Assembly: GCA_023435705.1 (NCBI GenBank)
Contig: JAEYRH010000016.1
Coordinates: forward strand, 620,001-684,000
Reading direction: 5' to 3'
DNA length: 64,000 bases
Origin: Bacillota bacterium
GTDB taxonomy: Bacteria > Bacillota > Clostridia > Christensenellales > UMGS416
This document shows, piece by piece, positions 43,231-50,536 of this stretch. Under the pieces are notes generated by a model that saw only the letters and a program-made list of their open reading frames with translations, had not been told where the DNA came from and ran no database searches. How positions within the stretch are numbered: position 1 is the first letter of the stretch; each line of letters opens with the position of its first letter. Both the position numbers and the translations under genes were made by a program.

Positions 43231-44765
43231 TCCAAAGCCTCCACACAGCGCCCCCTGAGCTCTATCAGTTCGTTGCGGCGAGCCTCGGCCTTGGGAGTTG
43301 ACTTGTCGGAGATCTCATTGAGGATCGTGTCAATGATGTCAAGCTTATGCTGCAACAGATTACCGAGCAAAGGATGGCGGCGGCTCATCAACAGATGCCC
43401 CACCTCCAGGTCAAACAGCGACATCGGCGGGCGAGAATCTTGCCCCGGCGTAGCGGCCAGAACCTGGTAAATCCGCCCATCCTCCTCAGAAAGTTGCTCA
43501 TCGGTAATCTGAAATCCGTTGTCCACCAACCAGCGGCGCACTGTTCCTACGGAGTTCATCGGCTGCAACACCAGCATATCCGCCGCCATGGCTTGGCGGG
43601 CTCCCGAAGCAAGCACCTCTGAAATCGTCTGGCCACCCAGGCCCGCCATCACAATCACTTTGGCTTCACCGGGTTTGAGTTTTTTCAGCCCGTCGCTGAC
43701 CCTGGTTTGCACAACACCGCCAAGACCCAACTCGCGAACAAGCTCGCGTGTTTTCGAAAGAGATTTGGCGCTCACATCCACCGCGACAACCTTCGGGCAG
43801 CCGCTCAATGCCAGATATGCAGATAGCTTGCCGTGGTCGCAGCCCACATCAGCCACAGCAGCACGGCAATCGATCATGGCAGCAATAGTTTGCAGCCGGG
43901 GTGACAGCTTGATAGGAATCATTCTTTCCGGCTCCTCGACGGCCAACGGCCCTGAAAGCGGCAGGATTTCGGGGCCACTTCCTGTTTCATTCTCATACCG
44001 ATCGGCATGGGATGAATCTGCATCGGCTGCTTTCGTGGTTGCAGCCAATCGGGCTCCTGCACCAGGCTTCGATGGGTTTGCTGCGCCCGATTCATGCTCT
44101 GGCTTGGGTGTCTCCATAATGATGTCTGCGGTCATGGGTGAATGATCACTCTCAGAGATAGTAGCACCATGCCGTCCAAGCCTTGGGGCGAGGCTGCCCC
44201 GCATATGGCGGCCAAGTGAGTAGCGCGCCATCGAGTGCTCGATCAGCAGCAGGAGCCCAATCCCAAGGGCCACATCACCCACACTGGCATAACCAGAAAA
44301 TCCAATATGGCAAGGGATGACGTCGCTGAAAAACCACAGTGTTGCTTCTCGCGGGCCCGGCATAATGAAATATTCGGGGATTCTTCCATCGGCAATTTTT
44401 TGCACCGTGGCCTCTAGGCCCGGAATCAAAGGCGCCTGCCATGCCACAGGCATGCGCCAGCCGTTGGAAGCGATCACAGCGATGTTGAGCGCCAAACCCA
44501 GGGCTGAGAGCCACATGCCATATTTGTGGATGTTGATTATCACAAAGATTGCCAGAGGTAGAAATCGAATGATCTGAATAGGAATCAAAAATTCTGGGAA
44601 AAGCCAGGGTAAATACCCTGGCAGCACATAAATCGTAAGCTCTGCTGCGGCAGCCAGAAACACCAGCCATACTCCACGCAGCCCGATATTGACAAGGCCG
44701 CTCAACCCGCCGCCGCGGACAAGCCCGACGCCTAGCCCCAAGAGGATGAAGATCAGCAAAATCAT
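43215..44765 (-). CDS. trmK: DUF5317 membrane domain fused to tRNA m1A22 methyltransferase TrmK
   Basis: A 516-residue open frame. Residues 1-195 form a membrane domain with about five hydrophobic segments matching DUF5317 (LRGVWLVFLAAAAELTIYVL, FLIPIQIIRFLPLAIFVIIN). Residues 200-280 are a polar, low-complexity linker (ETPKPEHESGAANPSKPGAG). From Met282 (base 43922) the sequence is TrmK, an AdoMet-dependent enzyme that methylates A22 of tRNA: LSPRLQTIAAMI, VADVGCDHGKLSAYLA (AdoMet site), AVDVSAKSLSKTRELV and IVMAGLGGQTISEVL. From Met282 the length is 235, equal to the normal stand-alone enzyme (about 238). A GAGGAG sits 9 bases before that ATG, so a separate TrmK may also be made. The ATG at 44765 overlaps the HD-GYP gene by 4 bases. 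Confidence 0.9.
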   Translation of the reverse strand: MILLIFILLGLGVGLVRGGGLSGLVNIGLRGVWLVFLAAAAELTIYVLPGYLPWLFPEFLIPIQIIRFLPLAIFVIINIHKYGMWLSALGLALNIAVIASNGWRMPVAWQAPLIPGLEATVQKIADGRIPEYFIMPGPREATLWFFSDVIPCHIGFSGYASVGDVALGIGLLLLIEHSMARYSLGRHMRGSLAPRLGRHGATISESDHSPMTADIIMETPKPEHESGAANPSKPGAGARLAATTKAADADSSHADRYENETGSGPEILPLSGPLAVEEPERMIPIKLSPRLQTIAAMIDCRAAVADVGCDHGKLSAYLALSGCPKVVAVDVSAKSLSKTRELVRELGLGGVVQTRVSDGLKKLKPGEAKVIVMAGLGGQTISEVLASGARQAMAADMLVLQPMNSVGTVRRWLVDNGFQITDEQLSEEDGRIYQVLAATPGQDSRPPMSLFDLEVGHLLMSRRHPLLGNLLQHKLDIIDTILNEISDKSTPKAEARRNELIELRGRCVEALEWFAQ

Positions 44766-46084
44766 TTGATTTCCTGCGCGCTTTTTTGCTTCATTTTCAA
44801 AAAAGTATCCACAACATCGGGATGGAATTGCGTGCCGCGCTCCTGACGGATGATGCTCAGCGCGGTTTCCTCGCTCAATGCCTTCCGGTATGGCCGGTCG
44901 CTCGTCATCGCGTCATAGGCATCGGCCAGACTGATCACATGCACTTCCATTGCTATAGTCTTGCCCGGCCCAATCTTTGGGTATCCCCCGCCATCATACC
45001 GCACATGGTGATAGAGGATCATATCGCGGACTGACTCGGGGATACTGACCTCTTCGAGGATTTTCACGCCAATGGTGGGATGCTGCATGATCCTCTCCCA
45101 CTCCTCCGGCGCCAATTTGGTGGGCTTCCTGAGGATCTCATCCTCAATGCCGATCTTACCGATGTCATGCAGCACCGCTGCCACCTTCAGATTTTCAAGG
45201 CGGGCTGAGCCCATGCCCATCGCCTGGGCAATCTCTTCAGCATACTGCGCCACGCGTTTGGAGTGGCCTTCCGTGTATTCGTCTTTGGCCTCAATGGCTG
45301 CGGTGAGTGTGCTGATTGTGCGGATATACTGCTCCTTGGAGTCGATGTAAAGCTTAAAAGCATATCGTGCGAACATCAACGGTATGAAGAAAAGAATTGC
45401 CAGCCAGGGTCCTCTTTCCTTTATTTGAAAAATGAACGCCAGAAAATAGCCAATCGGCGCAAACGCTAACAATGTAGGCAGCAGATTGGTTACCACGCTC
45501 GTGAATGAAGAAAGGAACGGGGCACCCACCATCAGTTTGATGATGAGGATTGTGCTGATGCTGTTGACGAGCAGCGTCACCACCAGGAATAAGAGCGACG
45601 GCAGCAGCAAACCCGGCATGTCCAAGACACCGGCTTTGCCGCCAACAGCTTCAAACGCAAGCCAACCTGCGCTGACCGAGATGATGTAATTGGCGTTGTT
45701 GTATAGCGTCTTGGAAATGTGGGTGTGCAAAACGGTGCTCACCGTCTTGCCATCACGCTTCTCAAACTCAAACAAAGCGCTGATGATGATTGCGAATACA
45801 GTTACTCTCACTCCAAATAGCACAGTGATGGCATATAGAAGGATGATGGAGATATCAGTGTATTCCCCCTTGCGCGTCGGGAGTGGATAAGACCTGCAAA
45901 TGGAAAGCATCGCTACCAGGACAAGGAACTGCATCACAGGACTGAAGATGTTTCCGGAAATGGGGTTTTCCCGGATAAAGTCGTAAACAAAAAGGGCCGC
46001 CAACCCAAACCCGGCCAATGAGTACAAAGCCAGATATGCATTGGCAAACCACGATTTCATTCTTCCGGATCCACCGTTACCCAT
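44762..46084 (-). CDS. HD-GYP domain membrane protein (possible c-di-GMP phosphodiesterase)
   Basis: A 440-residue protein. GGGAG five bases before the ATG supports the 46084 start. Residues 15-245 contain about six hydrophobic segments (putative membrane-bound sensor). Residues 260-430 form the HD-GYP domain: ATLTAAIEAKDEYTEGHSKRV near residue 255, HDIGKIGI, YHHVRYDGGGYP (a GGGYP variant of the HHxxxxxGxGYP pattern) and SLADAYDAMTSDRPYR. It would hydrolyse cyclic-di-GMP or a related signalling dinucleotide at the membrane. It lies directly before the DUF5317-TrmK gene, with overlap, in the order found in several Clostridia for DUF5317 genes (inference). Confidence 0.88.
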   Translation of the reverse strand: MGNGGSGRMKSWFANAYLALYSLAGFGLAALFVYDFIRENPISGNIFSPVMQFLVLVAMLSICRSYPLPTRKGEYTDISIILLYAITVLFGVRVTVFAIIISALFEFEKRDGKTVSTVLHTHISKTLYNNANYIISVSAGWLAFEAVGGKAGVLDMPGLLLPSLLFLVVTLLVNSISTILIIKLMVGAPFLSSFTSVVTNLLPTLLAFAPIGYFLAFIFQIKERGPWLAILFFIPLMFARYAFKLYIDSKEQYIRTISTLTAAIEAKDEYTEGHSKRVAQYAEEIAQAMGMGSARLENLKVAAVLHDIGKIGIEDEILRKPTKLAPEEWERIMQHPTIGVKILEEVSIPESVRDMILYHHVRYDGGGYPKIGPGKTIAMEVHVISLADAYDAMTSDRPYRKALSEETALSIIRQERGTQFHPDVVDTFLKMKQKSAQEIK

Positions 46085-46141
46085 AGATACTCCCGCTGTT
46101 TATGGAAATTAGGCTCAGCTCCCAATGATTATCAGATGGTA

Positions 46142-46222
46142 TTACCTCCAGGTGAGCATTGCGCCACCGGCAAGCAGCAAAGAAACCAAAGCTGCGAGAG
46201 CCATCGCGATCTTAGCCTTCAT
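46142..46222 (-). CDS. 26-residue membrane peptide
   Basis: An 81-base open frame, too short for usual gene callers, encodes MKAKIAMALAALVSLLLAGG followed by AMLTWR: a single hydrophobic helix with Lys at both sides of the start and an Arg at the end. GAAGGAGG lies nine bases before the ATG, which is an excellent ribosome-binding site. It is between the HD-GYP gene and the 46330 gene in the same direction, so probably part of their operon or a leader. Its ribosome-binding site lies in a predicted hairpin. I do not recognise it; small hydrophobic peptides of this kind may regulate membrane proteins or be a toxin, but nothing shows that here. Confidence 0.6.
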   Translation of the reverse strand: MKAKIAMALAALVSLLLAGGAMLTWR

Positions 46223-46224
46223 TA

Positions 46225-46276
46225 TAAATAGCCTCCTTCACGAAACTCTGTCGTCCGCTAACAGACAGGCTATTTA
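46225..46276 (-). promoter_or_regulatory. Leader hairpin covering the ribosome-binding site of the small ORF
   Basis: On the minus strand TAAATAGCCT (46276-46267) pairs exactly with AGGCTATTTA (46234-46225), and inside it CTGTC pairs with GACAG. The 3' arm overlaps the end of GGAGG. The stem could block or time translation of the 26-residue peptide. Confidence 0.5.
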
Positions 46277-46329
46277 TCCGCTACGCTTTTTTGAATCGGC
46301 CAGAATGTAGAGCTGAGCCTAATATTCCG

Positions 46330-47022
46330 CTATTTGGCCATCGGCACAAAGAGCCTCCGGTTCAGCGCGTCCAGCGCTGCCTTGACCACCGCCACATTTT
46401 CATCTTCACGGATGATCGCGGAGCCAAGCAACGTGTCTTCCCGGCCCATGTGCCGGCAAAACACCGCCACGGCATAGGCGCTTTGGCCATTGATATTAAA
46501 ACGCTGCACATCCAGAATGCTCAGCGTGAGACCTTGGTCCATATTGTAGTTCACAGCATTTACAACCGCCTGCGCTAAAATGCGAAAACGGCTGTTCGCC
46601 CCGCTGCTGCCAGAGGCTTCCCCTGAATAAACGTGATCGCCTGCAGCCAAAGACACAGTGGCCTTGATCGCATTGCCCTCATAGCCAACCATGAACGACT
46701 TCAGCAACACCCTGGGGGCGTCCGCCTTTTTCTCTTCCACCGGCAGGTAATCTCGCGAAGTGCCGATGATGCTGTCAAGGTTATCCACCTGGGCCACACT
46801 GATTAGCTTATAATCTAAATCCACATGGAATTTCGCCATCAACGCTGACTGCACATCGCGCACCAATTGCTTGACATTTCGCGAACGATCTGCCAGTACA
46901 TGGCACTCGATGATCTCACCGTCTGTTTCGTCGATCTTTACTTTGGCGGAAAACACGCCCTGTACTTTACATATCAGTTCCTCATACAAGGCAGCGGTCT
47001 CATCGACCCGGTCCAAACACAT
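46330..47022 (-). CDS. Uncharacterised protein between rpoD and HD-GYP genes
   Basis: A 230-residue soluble protein that I do not recognise. It has two parts: residues 5-85 read like an alpha-beta domain (VKIDETDGEIIECHVLADRS, then LISVAQVDNLD), and residues 105-225 a second alpha-beta region (FMVGYEGNAIKATVSLAAGD). There are no Cys-rich or catalytic motifs. GTG and ATG lie adjacent at 47025 and 47022, with GGGCAGG upstream. The location next to sigma factor and HD-GYP genes suggests a conserved clostridial protein of unknown role. Confidence 0.75.
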   Translation of the reverse strand: MCLDRVDETAALYEELICKVQGVFSAKVKIDETDGEIIECHVLADRSRNVKQLVRDVQSALMAKFHVDLDYKLISVAQVDNLDSIIGTSRDYLPVEEKKADAPRVLLKSFMVGYEGNAIKATVSLAAGDHVYSGEASGSSGANSRFRILAQAVVNAVNYNMDQGLTLSILDVQRFNINGQSAYAVAVFCRHMGREDTLLGSAIIREDENVAVVKAALDALNRRLFVPMAK

Positions 47023-47162
47023 CACCTGCCCTTCAGTTGCGAATACTTGCGTTCTTTGCCAATTATGCCAACATTATACGCTATCGTGTTGATTCGCACA
47101 ATATCAAATATACAGATAACCGCATAAATTACATATCAGTATTGTGGTACCGGCACGATGTG

Positions 47163-48383
47163 CTAGTCCAGGAAGTCTTTCAGTTTCTTGCTGCGGCTGG
47201 GGTGGCGGAGCTTTCTCAGGGCTTTCGCTTCAATCTGGCGGATGCGCTCGCGGGTCACCTGAAACTCCCGGCCCACTTCCTCCAGTGTGCGGGCCCGGCC
47301 ATCATCCAGGCCGAAGCGCAGGCGCAGCACCTTTTCCTCACGGGGCGTCAGCGTGTCCAGCACATCGGTGAGCTGCTCCTTGAGCATCGTATAGGCGGCA
47401 ACTTCAGCCGGAGCCGGCACATCGTCATCGGGGATAAAATCGCCCAGATGGCTGTCTTCCTCTTCACCGATCGGTGTTTCCAGCGACACGGGCTCCTGTG
47501 CGATCTTCATGATCTCACGCACCTTGTCTTCGGATACACCCATTTCTTTGGCGATCTCATCGGGCTGGGGGTCGCGCCCGTGTTCCTGCAGCAGTTGGCG
47601 GGATACGCGGATCAGCTTGTTGATCGTCTCTACCATGTGCACGGGAATGCGGATGGTGCGGGCCTGGTCGGCAATGGCACGGGTAATGGCTTGCCGGATC
47701 CACCAGGTGGCATAGGTGGAAAACTTATAACCTTTGCGGTAATCAAACTTTTCAACAGCCTTGATCAGGCCCAGGTTTCCCTCCTGAATCAAGTCCAAAA
47801 AAAGCATGCCGCGGCCCACATAGCGCTTGGCGATGCTCACAACCAGCCTTAAGTTGGCCTCCGCCAGCTTGCGGCGCGCGTTTTGGTCGCCTTCCTCCAT
47901 CTTGCGGGCATAAACAATTTCCTCATCGGCGGAAAGCAGCGGCACCTTGCCGATCTCTTTCAAATACATGCGCACCGGGTCGTCCAGGCTCACGCCCTCA
48001 AGCAAAGCCTTGTCTTCCTGCATTTGCTCCAGGTCACCAGGGCCCTTACCCAAAGAATACTCGATGCCCAGTTTTTCCAGCGCTTCGTAGATCTGCTCGA
48101 CCTCCGCCGGCTCCAGCTCTATGCCATCCAACAGAGAGCCGATTTCCTTTTCGGTCAACACACCTTTGGATTGCCCCAGCTCAATGAGCTTGCGAATCCG
48201 CTTCTGCTTGACCATCGGGATTTCCATGAGTTTGGAAAGCGAGATCTCAGCCAGGCTGCCCCCCATCTCCCCCAGGCCGCCAGTGCCAGACTCATCCATT
48301 ACCGGCTGCGTGGTTTGATTGAGCTCGTCGGCCATCCCGGTCTCCTCCGGCGTGATGTTGCTTTTGTGTTTCTTTTCGGCCAA
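47163..48383 (-). CDS. rpoD: Primary sigma factor RpoD (SigA)
   Basis: A 406-residue sigma factor. The TTG start at 48383 has GGAGGG six bases upstream. Region 1.1-like residues are at 25-85, region 1.2 near 105, region 2 (NLRLVVSIAKRYVGRGMLFL, then KFSTYATWWIRQAITRAIAD) near 185-245, region 3 near 250-320, and region 4 (TPREEKVLRLRFGL, then TRERIRQIEAKALRKLR) at the C-terminus. The acidic glycine-rich N-terminus (TQPVMDESGTGG) is short. It is 12 bases after dnaG, the conserved macromolecular-synthesis operon order. It directs most housekeeping transcription; promoters recognised by it (TTGACA/TATAAT) are found in this window. Confidence 0.97.
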   Translation of the reverse strand: MAEKKHKSNITPEETGMADELNQTTQPVMDESGTGGLGEMGGSLAEISLSKLMEIPMVKQKRIRKLIELGQSKGVLTEKEIGSLLDGIELEPAEVEQIYEALEKLGIEYSLGKGPGDLEQMQEDKALLEGVSLDDPVRMYLKEIGKVPLLSADEEIVYARKMEEGDQNARRKLAEANLRLVVSIAKRYVGRGMLFLDLIQEGNLGLIKAVEKFDYRKGYKFSTYATWWIRQAITRAIADQARTIRIPVHMVETINKLIRVSRQLLQEHGRDPQPDEIAKEMGVSEDKVREIMKIAQEPVSLETPIGEEEDSHLGDFIPDDDVPAPAEVAAYTMLKEQLTDVLDTLTPREEKVLRLRFGLDDGRARTLEEVGREFQVTRERIRQIEAKALRKLRHPSRSKKLKDFLD

Positions 48384-48395
48384 TGCCGTCCCTCC

Positions 48396-50240
48396 TCAGC
48401 GCTTGTTCTGATCTGGTTGCTGTTGCTTCAGCGCGGATAATTTCTGCAACAGTCCGAATAATTCCTTCTTTTTTGCCTGCCGTTCATCCTCGGCAAGGCC
48501 CTGTTGTTTCAATGCTTCGTTGACTGTTTCGATCTGAGCGGCGAGCTCGCGCTCCTGCAGCGTTTTATGGCAATCGCCGGCAAGCCGGGGCCACTCAGCT
48601 TCTGGCGGCAACGCAAGCAAATGGATGCGGGCAAGCTCAGCCTGCCCGGCAGGCGAAAGCTCACTCATCATTTCCGCAACAGATTGCTGCCTGGCACGGC
48701 CATTCAAAACAGCTTGTGCCAACTCCTGCCGCTCATCGTGGAAAAAGTCAGCTCCTGCATCGGCGAGGAACGCCATCGTGTTTTCCACTCCCTGCAACGC
48801 AAGCCGGAGCAGGAAGCTCTCTGCATCACGGCTGGCATTGTCGCGGCGCCCTTCCACTGGCGAAGTGTCCAGCGTTCTGGAAGAACCGTCCATTCCTGCA
48901 TTAGTATACCTGCTGTGTTTCGAGCTATACTCGGCGGCTTTCCTTGCCGACCGCTCAATGCCCGATTCCTCATAGATCGCCAGCTCCGACACGCCGGTCT
49001 GGCGGCTGAGGCGTTTCACATAGATATCCAGTTCCACAGGGCTTGTGATTTTGGCAAGCACCTCGCGGCAAGCCACTGTGACATAGCGCCGGCGTCCATC
49101 TTCAGTGGCCAGGTCGCAATCGGCTGAGATTGCCTTCAGCTTATAATCTATGAGCGGCAAGGCTTGGTCCATTCGCTCTTCCAAGCCTGTGAGCCCGAAG
49201 TGCTTGGCGTAATCGTCGGGATCCATCCCATCGGGGAACTCCATCACTTTCACAGCCAGCCCGGCATCCCTGAGGATGTCAAGCCCGCGCAGCGTGGCTT
49301 TCTGCCCGGCCGAATCGCCATCGTAGGCAAGATATACTTCCTCGCAGTACCGCTTGATGAGCCTCGCCTGCTCCTCGGTGAGCGCCGTGCCAAGGGATGC
49401 CATTGCGTAGGGCACGCCTGCCTGGTGCATGGAGATCACATCCATATAGCCTTCCACCAGCACCACCCGCTGCAAGCCGCGGATCTGCTGCACCAGGTTC
49501 AGGCCAAACAGGTTCTGCCGCTTGTTGAACACCGGTGTCTCCGGCGAATTGAGATACTTGGGCTGGCTGTCATCCATGACCCTGCCGCCGAAGGCAATGA
49601 TACGTCCCCTGCGGTCGATGATCGGAAACATCACCCGGTTGCGGAAGTAGTCATACCAGCGGCCTTCCTTCTCCCCCGCCACAGCAAACTGCTTGAGATG
49701 CTCGCGGGAGAATCCCTGAGCCTCCAGGAACCGGATGGCCTCGTCGCGGTTGTCCGGCGCAAAACCCAGGCCGAATCGTTTGATGATCCGCTCGCTCAGG
49801 CCCCGACGTTGCAGATATTCCAGTGCCGGTAACCCTTCTCGGGAGTAGAGCTTGTCATGGTAGAATCGCGCTGCCGCCCTTCCGATTTCATACAGCGTGG
49901 TGCGCAGCTCCTCGCGCTCACGGTGGTCGCCGTCACTTTTACGCTCCGGCATTGGCAGCCCGGCCCTGCCGGCCAGAAGCTCCACAGCCTCGGAAAAGTC
50001 GCATTTCTCCATATTCTGGATGAACTGAAAGGCGTTTCCTCCGGCGTGGCAGCCGAAGCAATAATAAAACTGCTTATCCTGGCTGACCGAAAACGACGGC
50101 GTCTTCTCCCCATGGAAGGGGCACAAGCCCCACCAGCTTTGGCCTTTCCGCTTCAGCTGCACATACTGGCCGATCACATCGACGATGTCGTTGCGGGCCA
50201 GCACATCTGTGAGGAACTCTTCGGCGAAAAAACCGGGCAT
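48396..50240 (-). CDS. dnaG: DNA primase DnaG
   Basis: A 614-residue primase. AAAGGA lies before the ATG at 50240; an upstream in-frame extension to 50375 lacks a site and homology. The N-terminal zinc finger is CPFHGEKTPSFSVS with CFGCHAGG, followed by the RNA-polymerase domain. The Toprim motif is VVLVEGYMDVISMHQAG (near residue 265) and YLAYDGDSAGQKATLRGL. The last 130 residues form the helicase-binding domain. It makes RNA primers for replication and heads the dnaG-rpoD operon. Confidence 0.97.
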   Translation of the reverse strand: MPGFFAEEFLTDVLARNDIVDVIGQYVQLKRKGQSWWGLCPFHGEKTPSFSVSQDKQFYYCFGCHAGGNAFQFIQNMEKCDFSEAVELLAGRAGLPMPERKSDGDHREREELRTTLYEIGRAAARFYHDKLYSREGLPALEYLQRRGLSERIIKRFGLGFAPDNRDEAIRFLEAQGFSREHLKQFAVAGEKEGRWYDYFRNRVMFPIIDRRGRIIAFGGRVMDDSQPKYLNSPETPVFNKRQNLFGLNLVQQIRGLQRVVLVEGYMDVISMHQAGVPYAMASLGTALTEEQARLIKRYCEEVYLAYDGDSAGQKATLRGLDILRDAGLAVKVMEFPDGMDPDDYAKHFGLTGLEERMDQALPLIDYKLKAISADCDLATEDGRRRYVTVACREVLAKITSPVELDIYVKRLSRQTGVSELAIYEESGIERSARKAAEYSSKHSRYTNAGMDGSSRTLDTSPVEGRRDNASRDAESFLLRLALQGVENTMAFLADAGADFFHDERQELAQAVLNGRARQQSVAEMMSELSPAGQAELARIHLLALPPEAEWPRLAGDCHKTLQERELAAQIETVNEALKQQGLAEDERQAKKKELFGLLQKLSALKQQQPDQNKR

Positions 50241-50536
50241 TCGCTGTCCTTTCAGGAGATTCGCTACAGGGAGGGAAGTTCCTGCCATCGGATTTTTAGG
50301 GCTTGAAAATTGGTTATTCGACGGAAATCCCGGTTTTCCTGCAAGCATAATGAAAATATGCCCAGATATGGCCAAGATATATCACGTCATATAGTTTTCA
50401 TAATTCTCAGTGTGGGCGGGTATGGAACCGATACCTGCCCCCTCACATACGCTACCCCTCCCCCAAAGCTCTGGGGGAGGGGCAGAGGTGTGGGTTTGTT
50501 TCCGCTAGAGGGGGCTGACGAAGCCCACAGTTCTGT
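50241..50536. other. Gene-free gap with GC-rich palindrome
   Basis: No supported gene. CCCCTCCCCC/GGGGGAGGGG with loop AAAGCTCT lies at 50457-50484, similar to the repeat at 2282-2311. It follows the ppdK stop (minus strand, 50537) and may act as its terminator. Confidence 0.5.

Larger units (their letters stand above)
46108..46323. repeat. 14-bp inverted repeat pair bracketing a small ORF
   Basis: ATTAGGCTCAGCTC (46108-46121) and its exact complement (46310-46323) lie 188 bases apart and enclose the 26-residue ORF. The right copy lies immediately beyond the stop of the 46330 gene. Confidence 0.7.
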
